The notes: a model not told the origin generated them from the letters alone. A stretch of DNA of 64,000 nt from Candidatus Leptofilum proximum (GCA_016710325.1 JADJXK010000001.1:1054001-1118000), one strand, 5' to 3'. Positions 1-8,303 are shown, counted from the stretch's first letter. Numbers and translations are program-made.

Positions 1-649
1 TGCCGCCGAAACTGATGGCCTGCTGGCCTGGCTGCAAGAAAGCTGGGGCATCACCCTGCGCAACGACCTGATCATCGACGCCTCGCTGGCCCAGGCGGGG
101 CAAACCATTGGCCTGACGTTTGTTGGCGCGGATTATGGCAGCAGTCCCATCACTCAGGATTTGGACCAGTTTGGCACGATCTTCAACGTGGCCCGGTCAA
201 TTGCAGTGGAGGTGCCTGCGGGGGTAACGGCCGTTAACCTCATCACCACCAGTGACCTGGCCTGGGGCGAAACTAACTTCACCCGCATGATGACCGAAGG
301 TGTCGTCAACCCCGACGAAGGCGAAGACGCCACCGGCAGCCTCACCGTGGCCCTCAGCGCCCTGAACACGGCCAGCGGCGCCCGCCTGGTGGTTTTTGGC
401 GACACCGACTTCCTGACCAACAGCTACATCCAGCAGGGCGGCAACAGCTTCCTCTTTGAAAACGCGGCTAACTGGCTGGTGGATGACGTCGTCTCGATTG
501 AGCTGTCGGCCCGCGAATCCATCCCGCGCCAGGTGACCATCACCCAAAGCCAGCTCAGCCTGCTCCAGCTGACGAGCGTTTGTTTTGCGCCGGGCCTGCT
601 GGCAGTGGTGGGCATTGCGGTGTGGTATTCACGCCGCAAACGACAGTAG
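1..649 (+). CDS. GldG-like membrane protein of an ABC transporter, 3' part
   Basis: The open frame enters from the window edge (codons in the frame of base 2) and stops at TAG 647-649, so only the last 215 residues are visible. The text resembles the C-terminal half of GldG/ABC-2-associated auxiliary proteins: alternating beta and alpha segments, a stretch VVFGDTDFLTNSYIQQGGN typical of the DUF4350/GldG fold, then a single C-terminal membrane helix (LLAVVGIAVWYS) followed by RRKRQ. Such proteins sit on the outer face of the membrane beside an ABC-2 permease. The upstream partner genes are outside the window. The internal ATG at 161 is not the start because similarity continues upstream. Family assignment is by recognition of the motif pattern and is moderately sure. 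Confidence 0.7.
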   Translation, partial: AAETDGLLAWLQESWGITLRNDLIIDASLAQAGQTIGLTFVGADYGSSPITQDLDQFGTIFNVARSIAVEVPAGVTAVNLITTSDLAWGETNFTRMMTEGVVNPDEGEDATGSLTVALSALNTASGARLVVFGDTDFLTNSYIQQGGNSFLFENAANWLVDDVVSIELSARESIPRQVTITQSQLSLLQLTSVCFAPGLLAVVGIAVWYSRRKRQ

Positions 650-674
650 TTCCGAATAACAAGAGACCTCCCTT

Positions 675-704
675 TTGTCATTTCGACCAAAGGGAGAAAT
701 CCCT
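675..704 (+). repeat. Left inverted repeat flanking the GIY-YIG gene
   Basis: TTGTCATTTCGA followed by a variable centre and GAGAAATCCCT. The reverse complement of 1042-1072 carries the same 12-base start and the same 11-base end, so the two copies face each other around the nuclease gene. A third, gene-less pair lies at 3193-3280. Confidence 0.85.
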
Positions 705-714
705 GAAACCTCAC

Positions 715-999
715 ATGTACCAATACTTCGTCTACATTCTGAGCAGCCTCAGCGGAACATTGTATGTCGGCATGACCAATAACCTCACCCGACGTGTTTA
801 CGAGCACAAAGCCAAAGAAACGGAAGGATTCACCAAACGATACAACGTCGATCGACTGGTGTACTTCGAAGAATTCTCTGATGTTCGTGATGCTATCGCT
901 CGGGAAAAATCGATTAAGAAGTGGAATAGACGCAAAAAGGTTGAGTTGATTAAATCGATGAATCCAGCGTGGCGAGATTTGAGTGAGGAGTGGGAATGA
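715..999 (+). CDS. GIY-YIG family endonuclease, UPF0213-like
   Basis: A 94-residue protein starting MYQYFVYIL. It has the GIY-YIG core: YVYIL-type first strand (FVYIL), the second motif YVGMTNNLTRRVYEHK with the conserved Arg, and a downstream Glu-rich helix (YFEEFSDVRDAIAREKSIKKW) typical of the UPF0213/YhbQ group. Proteins of this group are single-domain nucleases or nuclease-like proteins of uncertain role. The frame is open upstream to 580, but the start at 715 matches the family length and avoids overlap with the preceding gene. The gene is enclosed by inverted repeats at 675-704 and 1042-1072, with only 10 bases between the left repeat and the ATG, which suggests that gene and repeats form one unit. 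Confidence 0.9.
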   Translation: MYQYFVYILSSLSGTLYVGMTNNLTRRVYEHKAKETEGFTKRYNVDRLVYFEEFSDVRDAIAREKSIKKWNRRKKVELIKSMNPAWRDLSEEWE

Positions 1000-1041
1000 G
1001 GTATTTTCGTGAGTCAGGGCTTGGTTCAAGAGATGGTTTAG

Positions 1042-1072
1042 AGGGATTTCTCGGAGGACCTCGAAATGACAA
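1042..1072 (-). repeat. Right inverted repeat flanking the GIY-YIG gene
   Basis: Read on the minus strand it gives TTGTCATTTCGAGG, a short centre, then GAGAAATCCCT. It matches the left copy at both ends and matches the first arm of the solo copy at 3193-3223 at 28 of 31 positions. Confidence 0.85.
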
Positions 1073-1113
1073 GTGAAAGTAGCATCGCTTTGGTGTATTT
1101 TGAGGTTATGTAA

Positions 1114-2136
1114 ATGGGTTTAAGTTTGGTGGAAACGGCCGTATCCCTCGCCATAAGTCCACGGGCCGCCATTCAGGAACGCACGCCGCTGAGTTTTCAG
1201 AGCAACCAGCTGTTTGACGTGTGGCACAACGGCCGTCACACCATTGCCAAACATTTCCTGAAAAGCGACGAATTGGCCGACGCACCCCGTCGTGAATTTG
1301 AAGCCCTCCAGCTTTTGTCGCCGCTAGACGTGGCCCCTCAGCCTGTTTTCTACGATCCTGACCTCGGCCCGGTGGTGATTTACGAATTTTTGGAGGGGGA
1401 CATGTGGGATCGGAGGAAGCCAACGGCCGTTCAGCTCCAGCAGCTGGCCCATTTGTGGTTAACCCTCAACAACCTGCCGTCCGACGGCCTCTGGCTTTCA
1501 CGCGGCATGGAGCGCTCCATACAGGACGTCGTCGCCATGTTTCACACCTACCTGCAAAACTACGAAACCTGGGCAAAAGCACACTTTCCGTCGGGCCTGC
1601 CCGGTGTCGCCCACTGCCGAGCAATTATGGAACGGCTGCCCACCATTCTCGATTCGTTTGCCCAACTGCCTGAACCCATGCTGCTGTTCTGCCGCTCCGA
1701 TCCGCGCTTTGCCAACGTGATCCAGCGGCCAGACGGCCGTCTCGCCCTGGTCGATTGGGAAGATTGCGGCCTGCGCGACCCGGCCCGCGACGTGGCTGAT
1801 TTATTGACGCACCCCAACCAGGAAGATTTGCTGACGGATGAGGAATGGATGGCTTTTTTACGGCCGTATACCATCACACGCCTAAAAACCGATCCACATT
1901 TTAACGAACGCGTTCACCATTATCTGGCACTTTTCCCCGTTTTTTGGCTGTTGGGACTGCTCAATTACGGCGTTAACCGTTTCCGCGCGGGCAAATCGTT
2001 CAAAGGTTGGCAGCCGAATCACATTCCCGTTAATATTCAGCTGCGGCGCTACCTGGCCCGGGCCACCTGCTGGCCCACCCCACCCACCGCCGTGGATCAG
2101 GCTTCCCTGGCCAATCTCAGCTTCTTTCCAGACTAA
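1114..2136 (+). CDS. Aminoglycoside-phosphotransferase-fold kinase (APH/choline kinase superfamily)
   Basis: A 340-residue protein with an APH-type layout: an N-terminal lobe with a conserved Lys (TIAKHFLKSD), a hinge VVIYEFLEGDMWD, a catalytic loop LLFCRSDPRFANVI and the metal-binding segment LALVDWEDCGLRDPARDVADLL. In the canonical Brenner motif HxDxxxxN the Asp and Asn are kept (D and N in SDPRFAN) but the His is replaced, which is seen in small-molecule kinases outside the antibiotic-resistance group. The substrate cannot be told. GAGG at 1102-1105 lies 8 bases before the ATG. Nothing nearby suggests a pathway. Confidence 0.8.
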   Translation: MGLSLVETAVSLAISPRAAIQERTPLSFQSNQLFDVWHNGRHTIAKHFLKSDELADAPRREFEALQLLSPLDVAPQPVFYDPDLGPVVIYEFLEGDMWDRRKPTAVQLQQLAHLWLTLNNLPSDGLWLSRGMERSIQDVVAMFHTYLQNYETWAKAHFPSGLPGVAHCRAIMERLPTILDSFAQLPEPMLLFCRSDPRFANVIQRPDGRLALVDWEDCGLRDPARDVADLLTHPNQEDLLTDEEWMAFLRPYTITRLKTDPHFNERVHHYLALFPVFWLLGLLNYGVNRFRAGKSFKGWQPNHIPVNIQLRRYLARATCWPTPPTAVDQASLANLSFFPD

Positions 2137-2140
2137 CAGA

Positions 2141-2201
2141 ATCCACAGATTACACAGATTTCGCAGATAAGAAAATCTGTGCAATCTGTGCAATCTGTGG
2201 A
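2141..2201. repeat. CAGATT-word hairpin
   Basis: Left arm built of CACAGATT-like words (ATCCACAGATTACACAG...) and right arm of the complementary AATCTGTG words, ending in CTGTGGA. It lies between the APH-like gene and the next gene. Related copies are at 16593-16661 and, imperfectly, at 48391-48420. Confidence 0.8.
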
Positions 2202-2220
2202 CTATTTCAAGGGAGACAAC

Positions 2221-3123
2221 GTGAAACAGATACCTTTTCTCGGCTGGAACAACTGCATACAGCTCACCAACCAGCAAGTTGAACTCGTCGTCACGGCCGA
2301 TGTTGGCCCGCGCATCATCCACTTTGGCTTTGTGGACGACGAAAACGTCTTTGCCACCTTCCCCAGCCAGCTGGGCCGCACTGGCGATGCCGAATGGCAA
2401 AACTACGGCGGCCACCGCTTCTGGCTTGCCCCGGAACAGCTGCCGCGTACCTACTACCCGGACAACCACCCGGTGACCGTGGAAGATCACGGCGCGTTTG
2501 TCCGCTTCATCGCCCCGGTAGAAACCACGACCCGCATGCAAAAAACACTCGACGTGGCGCTTGACCCCGTCGCCGCCAAAGTAACCATCACCCACACCGT
2601 GCAAAACTTGAATCCCTGGGCGGTGGAGCTGGCCCCCTGGGCGCTTTCGGTGATGGCCCCGGGCGGCACGGCCGTATTCCCCCTCCCCCCACGCGGCAGC
2701 CACCAGGGCAACCTGCTGCCCACCGGTCACCTCATCACCTGGGCCTACACCAACATGGCCGATCCACGCTGGACCTGGGGCGAGCAGACCATCTTGCTGC
2801 GGCAGGACCCCAACGCCACCACGCCGCAAAAAATTGGCGGTGAAAATGTGGTGGGCTGGTTGGGCTATGTGCGCGACGGCCGTTTTTTCCTCAAACAATT
2901 TGCGCCCCACAATCCCCAGGCTATCTACCCGGATCGCAACTGCTCCGCCGAAATGTACACCGACGCCGCCATGCTGGAGCTGGAAAGCCTGGCTCCCATG
3001 GTGCAGCTTGAACCCAACGCCACCGCCAGCCATAAAGAAACCTGGCAGCTCTTCAATGACGTGCCCGCGCCGCGCAGCGATGCGGACGTGGTGGCTCATT
3101 TACTACCGAAAATACAGGAGTGA
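2221..3123 (+). CDS. Galactose-mutarotase-fold protein (DUF4380-like)
   Basis: A 300-residue protein. The start is taken as GTG 2221 because GGGAG (2211-2215) stands 5 bases upstream; an upstream ATG at 2179 lies inside the repeat hairpin. The opening NNCIQLTNQQVELVVTADVG followed by PRI, then GGHRFWLAPE and a beta-rich body, resemble DUF4380/aldose-1-epimerase-like proteins that bind sugars or polysaccharide ends. No signal peptide is seen, so a cytoplasmic role is expected. The substrate is unknown, and no sugar-metabolism neighbours help. Confidence 0.7.
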   Translation: MKQIPFLGWNNCIQLTNQQVELVVTADVGPRIIHFGFVDDENVFATFPSQLGRTGDAEWQNYGGHRFWLAPEQLPRTYYPDNHPVTVEDHGAFVRFIAPVETTTRMQKTLDVALDPVAAKVTITHTVQNLNPWAVELAPWALSVMAPGGTAVFPLPPRGSHQGNLLPTGHLITWAYTNMADPRWTWGEQTILLRQDPNATTPQKIGGENVVGWLGYVRDGRFFLKQFAPHNPQAIYPDRNCSAEMYTDAAMLELESLAPMVQLEPNATASHKETWQLFNDVPAPRSDADVVAHLLPKIQE

Positions 3124-3192
3124 ACAAGTGATAAGTAAAAAGCAGATGTGGTTTCAAAAATTGATTAGGTAATCCTAACGAAACTTTTTAGG

Positions 3193-3280
3193 TTGTCATT
3201 CCGAGGTCCTCCGAGGAATCTCTCTTGTTGGCCAAGCGTGAAAGATTCCTCACTCCGAAGACTCCGTTCGGAATGACAAG
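3193..3280. repeat. Solo inverted-repeat element related to the GIY-YIG flanking repeats
   Basis: First arm 3193-3223 (TTGTCATTCCGAGGTCC...GAATCTCT) and second arm about 3243-3279, which on the minus strand again reads TTGTCATTCCGA...GAGGAATCTTT. A short spacer separates them. This is the same module as around the GIY-YIG gene but without a gene, as expected of a non-autonomous MITE or REPIN-like derivative. It lies 150 bases upstream of tex. Confidence 0.85.
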
Positions 3281-3430
3281 TTCGTTACCCGATTTAATTC
3301 TTAGGGTTCGTTCAGCAATAACTTTGGAGTTTACAGATTGGGCCAATCTCCAAGATTGGCCCAATCTCGCCAAGTTAAAAACGAACGAACCCTTAAAGTA
3401 CAAGCACTTTTTACTTTCTGTTCAAATACC

Positions 3431-5560
3431 ATGTCCTACGCCCAAACCATCGCCTCCACCCTCAACGTAAAGCCTGGCCAGGTAACGGCCGTTATCACCC
3501 TGCTCGACGACGGCAACACCATCCCGTTTATTGCCCGCTACCGCAAGGAAGCCACCGGCAGCCTGGACGAGGAGCAGATTCGCCAGATCAACGACCAGGT
3601 CAGCAAGCTGCGCGCCCTGGACGAGCGGCGCAGCACTATCCTGGAATCGATTGCCAGCCAGGAAAAGCTGACGCCTGAGCTGGAGACCGCCATCAAGGCC
3701 GCTACCACTTTGACCGAGCTGGAAGATTTGTACCAGCCCTACAAACCCAAACGCCGCACCCGGGCTATGATCGCCCGCGAGAAGGGGCTGGAACCGCTGG
3801 CCGAATTCATTTTAGGGCAGCTGGTAACCCGGCAAACGGCCGACCAAATCGCCGCCCCCTTCCTCAACGAAGAAGTCCCCACGGCCGAAGATGCCCTGGC
3901 TGGCGCCCGCGACATCGTGGCCGAAACGATCAGCGACACACCCCAGGTGCGCCAATCCCTACGCGAAAAAGCGCTCCAGTTTGGCCTGCTGCGCAGCGAA
4001 AAAGTGAAAGATGCCGTCGATGAGCGCGCCGTCTATAAGCTGTACTACGACTTTGAGCTGCGCATAGATCGTTTACGGCCGCACCAAATCCTGGCCATCA
4101 ACCGGGGCGAGGCAGAGAAAATCCTGCGCGTCGGTGTAGACATTGCCGAGCGGGATTGGATTCTGGCCATCCGCACCGGCTTCCGCACCGACCGCCGCTC
4201 GCCGCTGGCCGAACAGCTCCAGCTGGCCATGGACGATGCCGCCAAACGGCTGCTTGTGCCCGCCATTGAGCGCGACGTGCGCCGCAGCCTCAGCGAGCAG
4301 GCCGAAGCCCACGCCATCCAGGTCTTCGCCGAAAACATGCGCGGCCTGCTCACCCAGCCGCCGCTGGCCGGGCACACCGTCATGGGCATCGACCCGGCGT
4401 TCCGCACCGGCTGCAAAGTGGCGGTGGTGGATGCCACGGGCAAGGTGCTGGAGACAACGGCCGTTTACCCCCACCAGCCGCAAAACAAGCGCAGCGAAGC
4501 ACTGAAAACATTGGCCGCTCTCGTGCAAAAACACCACATCAGCCTTATCACCATCGGCAACGGCACCGCCTCGCGCGAGACGGAGCAGCTGGTGGCCGAG
4601 CTCACGCGGCAGATGGACGAGGTACATTACCTCATCGTCAACGAGGCAGGGGCCAGCGTGTACAGCGCCAGCCCCTTGGCCAAGTCAGAACTGCCCGAGC
4701 TGGACGTGACCCTGCGCGGCGCGGTTTCCATTGCCCGCCGCGCCCAGGACCCGCTGGCCGAGCTGGTGAAAATCGACCCCAAGTCGATTGGCGTGGGGCT
4801 GTACCAGCACGACGTGAACCAGAAGCAGCTCTCGGAGTCGCTGGACGGCGTGGTGGAGTCGGTGGTGAACCAGGTAGGGGTGGACGTGAACACAGCTTCC
4901 CCGGCGCTGCTGACACACGTGGCCGGGATTGGTCCCAGGCTGGCGGAAAATATTGTGGCGTACCGGGAGGCCAACGGCCGTTTCCCCAACCGCACCACCC
5001 TCAAACAAGTCTCTGGCTTAGGACCCAAGGCATTTGAGCAGTCGGCGGGCTTTTTACGCGTACGCGGCGGCGACAATCCGCTGGACGCCAGCGCCATTCA
5101 CCCGGAGAGCTATGGAGTGGCAACGGCCGTTCTCAAACAAGCCAGACTCAGCCCCACCACGCCACCCGCCGAACGCGCCCCGGCCCTCCAACAGCTGCCA
5201 CCCGCGGCCGAACTGGCCAGCCAGCTGAACACCGGCGTACCTACCCTCAACGACATCCTGGAACAGCTGGTGCGCCCTGGGCGCGACCCGCGCGAGGATT
5301 TACCCCGTCCCATCTTGCGCAGCGACGTGCTCTCCCTCAGCGACCTCAAGCCGGGCATGCAGCTCAAGGGCACGGTGCGCAACGTTGTCGACTTCGGCGC
5401 CTTTATCGACATCGGCGTGAAGCAGGATGGCCTGCTGCACCGCAGCCAGATCCCCCGCACCTCCGCACTCAGCGTCGGCGACATCCTCACCCTCACAATC
5501 CAATCCATCGATACCGACCGGGGCCGCATCAGCCTGGGTTGGGTAGGTATGACTGACTAA
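3431..5560 (+). CDS. tex: RNA-binding transcriptional accessory protein Tex
   Basis: A 709-residue protein with the complete Tex/Spt6-like layout. The N-terminal helical part carries VKPGQVTAVITLLDDGNTIP and FIARYRKEATGSLDEEQI. A YqgF/RNase H-like domain follows (VMGIDPAFRTGCKVAVVD), then the helix-hairpin-helix region (NTASPALLTHVAGIGPRLAE), and a C-terminal S1 RNA-binding domain (GMQLKGTVRNVVDFGAFIDI, ending ISLGW). Tex is a conserved nucleic-acid-binding protein linked to transcription. The start at ATG 3431 gives the usual MSYAQTIAS opening; the frame is open back to 3338 but without family similarity. Transcribed alone, with a terminator at 5604-5637. Confidence 0.97.
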   Translation: MSYAQTIASTLNVKPGQVTAVITLLDDGNTIPFIARYRKEATGSLDEEQIRQINDQVSKLRALDERRSTILESIASQEKLTPELETAIKAATTLTELEDLYQPYKPKRRTRAMIAREKGLEPLAEFILGQLVTRQTADQIAAPFLNEEVPTAEDALAGARDIVAETISDTPQVRQSLREKALQFGLLRSEKVKDAVDERAVYKLYYDFELRIDRLRPHQILAINRGEAEKILRVGVDIAERDWILAIRTGFRTDRRSPLAEQLQLAMDDAAKRLLVPAIERDVRRSLSEQAEAHAIQVFAENMRGLLTQPPLAGHTVMGIDPAFRTGCKVAVVDATGKVLETTAVYPHQPQNKRSEALKTLAALVQKHHISLITIGNGTASRETEQLVAELTRQMDEVHYLIVNEAGASVYSASPLAKSELPELDVTLRGAVSIARRAQDPLAELVKIDPKSIGVGLYQHDVNQKQLSESLDGVVESVVNQVGVDVNTASPALLTHVAGIGPRLAENIVAYREANGRFPNRTTLKQVSGLGPKAFEQSAGFLRVRGGDNPLDASAIHPESYGVATAVLKQARLSPTTPPAERAPALQQLPPAAELASQLNTGVPTLNDILEQLVRPGRDPREDLPRPILRSDVLSLSDLKPGMQLKGTVRNVVDFGAFIDIGVKQDGLLHRSQIPRTSALSVGDILTLTIQSIDTDRGRISLGWVGMTD

Positions 5561-5603
5561 AACGGCCGCTCTTTGGCTCCATTCCTGAAAAACAACCGCC
5601 CGA

Positions 5604-5637
5604 TGGGAGATTGACACCTATGCAGTCTCCCGTTTTC
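5604..5637 (+). terminator. Probable intrinsic terminator after tex
   Basis: GGGAGA (5605-5610) pairs with TCTCCC (5626-5631), extended by TTG/CAG, and is followed by GTTTTCCCT. It stands 45 bases after the tex stop codon. Confidence 0.6.
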
Positions 5638-5783
5638 CCTCTCCTCCTGATTCCAGGCCCAGGCTGCCAAAACGTAAATCTCTTGTGACTATTTTGACAA
5701 CGTTAGATTCAAGGGCTGAGAGCCTTGCTCAGCCGCGATTTACGAGAACGAGTCCGATTATCGAGATGTTTGACAGTCAATTA

Positions 5784-5828
5784 CCACCACCAAAGGTGGT
5801 GGCTTGAAATAATGCACCTAGAAGGTGC
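5784..5828. repeat. Paired end hairpins of the IS200-type unit
   Basis: CCACCACC-AAA-GGTGGTGG (5784-5802) is a perfect hairpin with a 3-base loop, followed by GCACCT-AGA-AGGTGC (5814-5828). The segment ACCTAGAAGGTGC (5816-5828) recurs inverted at 6309-6321. IS200/IS605 ends are recognised as subterminal hairpins, so these probably mark the 3' end of the unit relative to tnpA. Confidence 0.7.
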
Positions 5829-5840
5829 GATGGTGCTTAC

Positions 5841-6287
5841 CTAGTCAAACAACTTACCTTGTGTGGCTTCCGCGTCGCTCTCTTTCTTGTGTTGCCACCT
5901 TACATACTTGCGGATGCGTTCCTCATCCAAACCAATGGTACTGACACAATACCCTCGTGACCAAAGGTGTTGTCCCCAGTACCGTTTCCGCAATTGCGCA
6001 AATCGGTCAAAGGTTCGCAGGGCCAGTTTACCTTTCAGGAATCCCATGAATTCCGATACCGCATACTTGGGTGGCAGGGACACCACTAGATGGATATGGT
6101 CTTCTTGAATGTTCACTTCCAATACTTCGACGCCATCTTTTTGACTGCACAGTTGGTAGATCTGCTCTTTGAGATACGTTGCCACTTCCTTCTGCAGGAT
6201 TTTGTACCGATACTTTGGACAGAATACGATGTGATACTTGCACTCATACAACGAGTGGGCTAACTTCTTGAATTGACGAGTAGTCAT
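5841..6287 (-). CDS. tnpA: IS200/IS605 family transposase TnpA (Y1 HUH)
   Basis: A 148-residue single-domain Y1 transposase. The HUH motif is HIHLVVSLPP, and the catalytic tyrosine lies in the helix RIRKYVRWQHKKE. The opening KYHIVFCPKYRYKIL is diagnostic. This enzyme family moves single-stranded DNA by cutting at hairpin-marked ends. AGGAGATAGACA stands just before the ATG. There is no tnpB, so the unit is IS200-like. The frame is intact and the unit sits within the IS701-type element, downstream of its transposase stop, where insertion would be harmless. Confidence 0.95.
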   Translation of the reverse strand: MTTRQFKKLAHSLYECKYHIVFCPKYRYKILQKEVATYLKEQIYQLCSQKDGVEVLEVNIQEDHIHLVVSLPPKYAVSEFMGFLKGKLALRTFDRFAQLRKRYWGQHLWSRGYCVSTIGLDEERIRKYVRWQHKKESDAEATQGKLFD

Positions 6288-6308
6288 TGTCTATCTCCTA
6301 TTAGTTTC

Positions 6309-6321
6309 GCACCTTCTAGGT
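6309..6321. repeat. Inverted copy of the IS200-type end sequence
   Basis: GCACCTTCTAGGT is the exact reverse complement of 5816-5828. The two copies frame tnpA and place the limits of the IS200-type unit at about 5780 and 6325. Confidence 0.65.
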
Positions 6322-6343
6322 AGATAGATACTACTCGTCACAA

Positions 6344-7780
6344 TCAATACACTGGTGGAACCATTACTTTTTCCACTGCCAGAGGCAGTGGTTTAATCTG
6401 ATTAATCAACTCGGTTGCTTGTTGCGGGGAAAGTTGTGGTAAAGGCATGGTAGCTCGCAACAATTCACGCACATTAGCCACGGATAGCGCCGGTAACACA
6501 TCCGTTTCGTACTTTTCCAACAAATCTGGGTCACGCTCATACTTTTGCGCCCACGCCAGTCTGGTTTCAGTGATAAACCAATTGGCCATGATGGTGAGTG
6601 CCAGGTGGTGCACCCAGGCTCGATACTTGATGGCCTGGAATTCATCCCAGCCAAACTCAGATTTGGCATCCTGATTGGAACGCTCAATGAAATATCGTTG
6701 CGATTTTCGTTGCGCCATTGTCCACAAAGGTGTGTCCTCCGGCGCATTACTCAAAGAATAGATTGTTTTTTGCTTCGTTTGACGAATGAGCAGCCACTCT
6801 GGTCGTAATGACCCATCATCGCGCACGGTCCAGGCCCGACAACGAGCAAACTTGGCCTGCAACATACCTCGTTCATTGGGACGCAAAGTGATGTGCTCCC
6901 ACTCGATTGCGGGCTGAGCTTTCACCTCGGCAACCGTGTAAGCAACACCAATCACCTCATGATTCTTGGAGGGCACCCCTCTTTTTGTCAGCGGATATAC
7001 GATTTGCGGCGGGGCAAGATACACTTGGGTATTGTGTGGCACATCTGCATAATACTCGAATCTTTCTTGGTCAAGCTCATCGCGGAATTCGCCAGACCGA
7101 CCATACAAAGTGTCGCAGTCAACCGCGCAGAATGAGACGCCGTTTTCATAAGCCCGTTTGGTCATTTGCAAAGCCAACTCCAGTTTGGTGGCAAAGCTGC
7201 GCTCCGGCGGCAGTCCAATCCGCTTTCGCTTGGTGGCGTAGGCATCTGTGAACCATTTTTCAGGAAAATAGAGTTCGCCATCGATCCAATTGTGGTAGCC
7301 ACTATTGGTCAAGGAGAGAAAAACGCCTACTTGGCTCATTTCGATTTTGCCTAAACGGCCGTTATGTTGCCGCCCGGCACCAGCACTGTGTTCCCCGGCC
7401 TTCTCATCGGCACTTTCGTCAATGAGTAGGACGCTCTCTGCTTGAAATTGTGGATGGGCACTTATATCTTGCTGGAGAACAGAGATTAAATCGTAACCAG
7501 ACCAGGGTGAATCACTGATGAATTGTTGCATATTCTGCTCGGGTACACCGACCGTGCGAGCGATGTTGTTGATATTGCGCTTCGTTTTCATGCGTAGCAG
7601 TCCGCTGATGTAATCCAGTCCAAAACGACTGGTGTCTCGGGTGCAGGTTCGCATCCAAGCGTGATAACCTTGATGAAATTTTGTGAGACGTTCAGGCAGG
7701 TCTTCAATTTCGTCAAGATTTAGACCCCATTGGGCGATAAGATTGGTTTTTGTTTTTTCATTCGCTATTTTTACAGGCAA
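6344..7780 (-). CDS. IS701 family DDE transposase
   Basis: A 478-residue protein. The IS701 signature is clear: VLLIDESADEKAGEHSAGAG followed by RQHNGRLGKIEMSQVGVFLS gives the first catalytic Asp, CAVDCDTLYG the second, and the C-terminal FIERSNQDAKSEFGWDEFQ the Glu-containing helix. The start is TTG 7780 because an in-frame stop lies 7 bases upstream (TGA at 7787-7789). Length and frame are complete, so the enzyme could be active. The gene runs towards the left end of the element; its start is only 2 bases from the right terminal repeat (7782-7816), so its promoter must lie in or beyond that repeat. Confidence 0.92.
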   Translation of the reverse strand: MPVKIANEKTKTNLIAQWGLNLDEIEDLPERLTKFHQGYHAWMRTCTRDTSRFGLDYISGLLRMKTKRNINNIARTVGVPEQNMQQFISDSPWSGYDLISVLQQDISAHPQFQAESVLLIDESADEKAGEHSAGAGRQHNGRLGKIEMSQVGVFLSLTNSGYHNWIDGELYFPEKWFTDAYATKRKRIGLPPERSFATKLELALQMTKRAYENGVSFCAVDCDTLYGRSGEFRDELDQERFEYYADVPHNTQVYLAPPQIVYPLTKRGVPSKNHEVIGVAYTVAEVKAQPAIEWEHITLRPNERGMLQAKFARCRAWTVRDDGSLRPEWLLIRQTKQKTIYSLSNAPEDTPLWTMAQRKSQRYFIERSNQDAKSEFGWDEFQAIKYRAWVHHLALTIMANWFITETRLAWAQKYERDPDLLEKYETDVLPALSVANVRELLRATMPLPQLSPQQATELINQIKPLPLAVEKVMVPPVY

Positions 7781-7814
7781 TGGCTCTCATGAGCCTAATT
7801 TAACATTGTCAAAC

Positions 7815-8303
7815 TACTCTCAGCAAAATGAAGGCTTGAAATACGGTCCTGTCGGTCGGCAACCACCTTTTGTTTCCCATGGCGTAGCCGAAAACAAAAT
7901 GACCCGGATTGGGGCGGTCATGGATGGCATGACTGGGCAGGTGATTTACCTCCAGGCGGACAAGTTTGGCAAACTGGCCATGGCCCAGTTGTATCGGCTG
8001 ATACGCCAGCATTATCCTGAACGGAAGGTATTTGTGGTTCAGGATAATTGTTCCTTTCACTATAGTGACAATGTGCTGGCCACCGCCGCAGAACTGGACA
8101 TTATTCCCGTTTATCTGCCGACCTACGCCAGTTGGCTCAATCCTATCGAGAAATTGTGGCGCTGGTTGAAAGCCGATGTGCTGCGTGGTCACGAGTTTGC
8201 TCATGACCCCCAGTTATTGCGCCAAGTGGTTGCCCAATTTCTCGACCAGTTTGCTGATGGTTCATCTGCTTTACTTCGGTATGTCGGCTTGTTACCCACT
8301 TAA
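7815..8303 (+). pseudogene. IS630 family transposase, 5'-truncated remnant
   Basis: From the right edge of the IS701-type element onward the frame reads the C-terminal half of an IS630-type DDE transposase: MTRIGAVMDGMTGQVIYLQ, VFVVQDNCSFHYS (second catalytic Asp), then YLPTYASWLNPIEKLWRWLK with the catalytic Glu in NPIEKLW. The N-terminal helix-turn-helix part and the first catalytic Asp are missing. They are not on the other side of the IS701-type element either, where only 127 bases separate it from the tex stop. A deletion therefore went with or preceded the insertion. Upstream in-frame codons (to 7683) belong to the IS701-type element. Confidence 0.88.

Larger units (their letters stand above)
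5688..7816. mobile_element. IS701-type insertion sequence with nested IS200-type unit
   Basis: The left terminal repeat (TTTTGACAACGTTAGATT..., 5692-5724) and the right one (reverse complement of 7782-7812, TTGACAATGTTAAATT...) align without gaps and match at about 25 of 35 positions when taken with the flanks, both closing with GAGAGCC. Directly outside them is the same 4-base sequence ACTA (5688-5691 and 7813-7816), the expected target duplication. Inside are an intact IS701-type transposase (6344-7780) and, between its stop and the left end, an IS200-type tnpA with its own structured ends. The transposase gene contains one AACGGCCGTT (7354-7363), the host's iterated palindrome. Confidence 0.8.

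Noticed and set aside
580..714. N-terminal extension of the GIY-YIG protein
   Set aside because: These codons overlap the preceding gene and the left inverted repeat and show no similarity to the family; the start at 715 gives the usual length.
7683..8303. Complete IS630 transposase
   Set aside because: The first 45 codons of the open frame belong to the IS701-type element; the N-terminal half and first catalytic Asp are missing.
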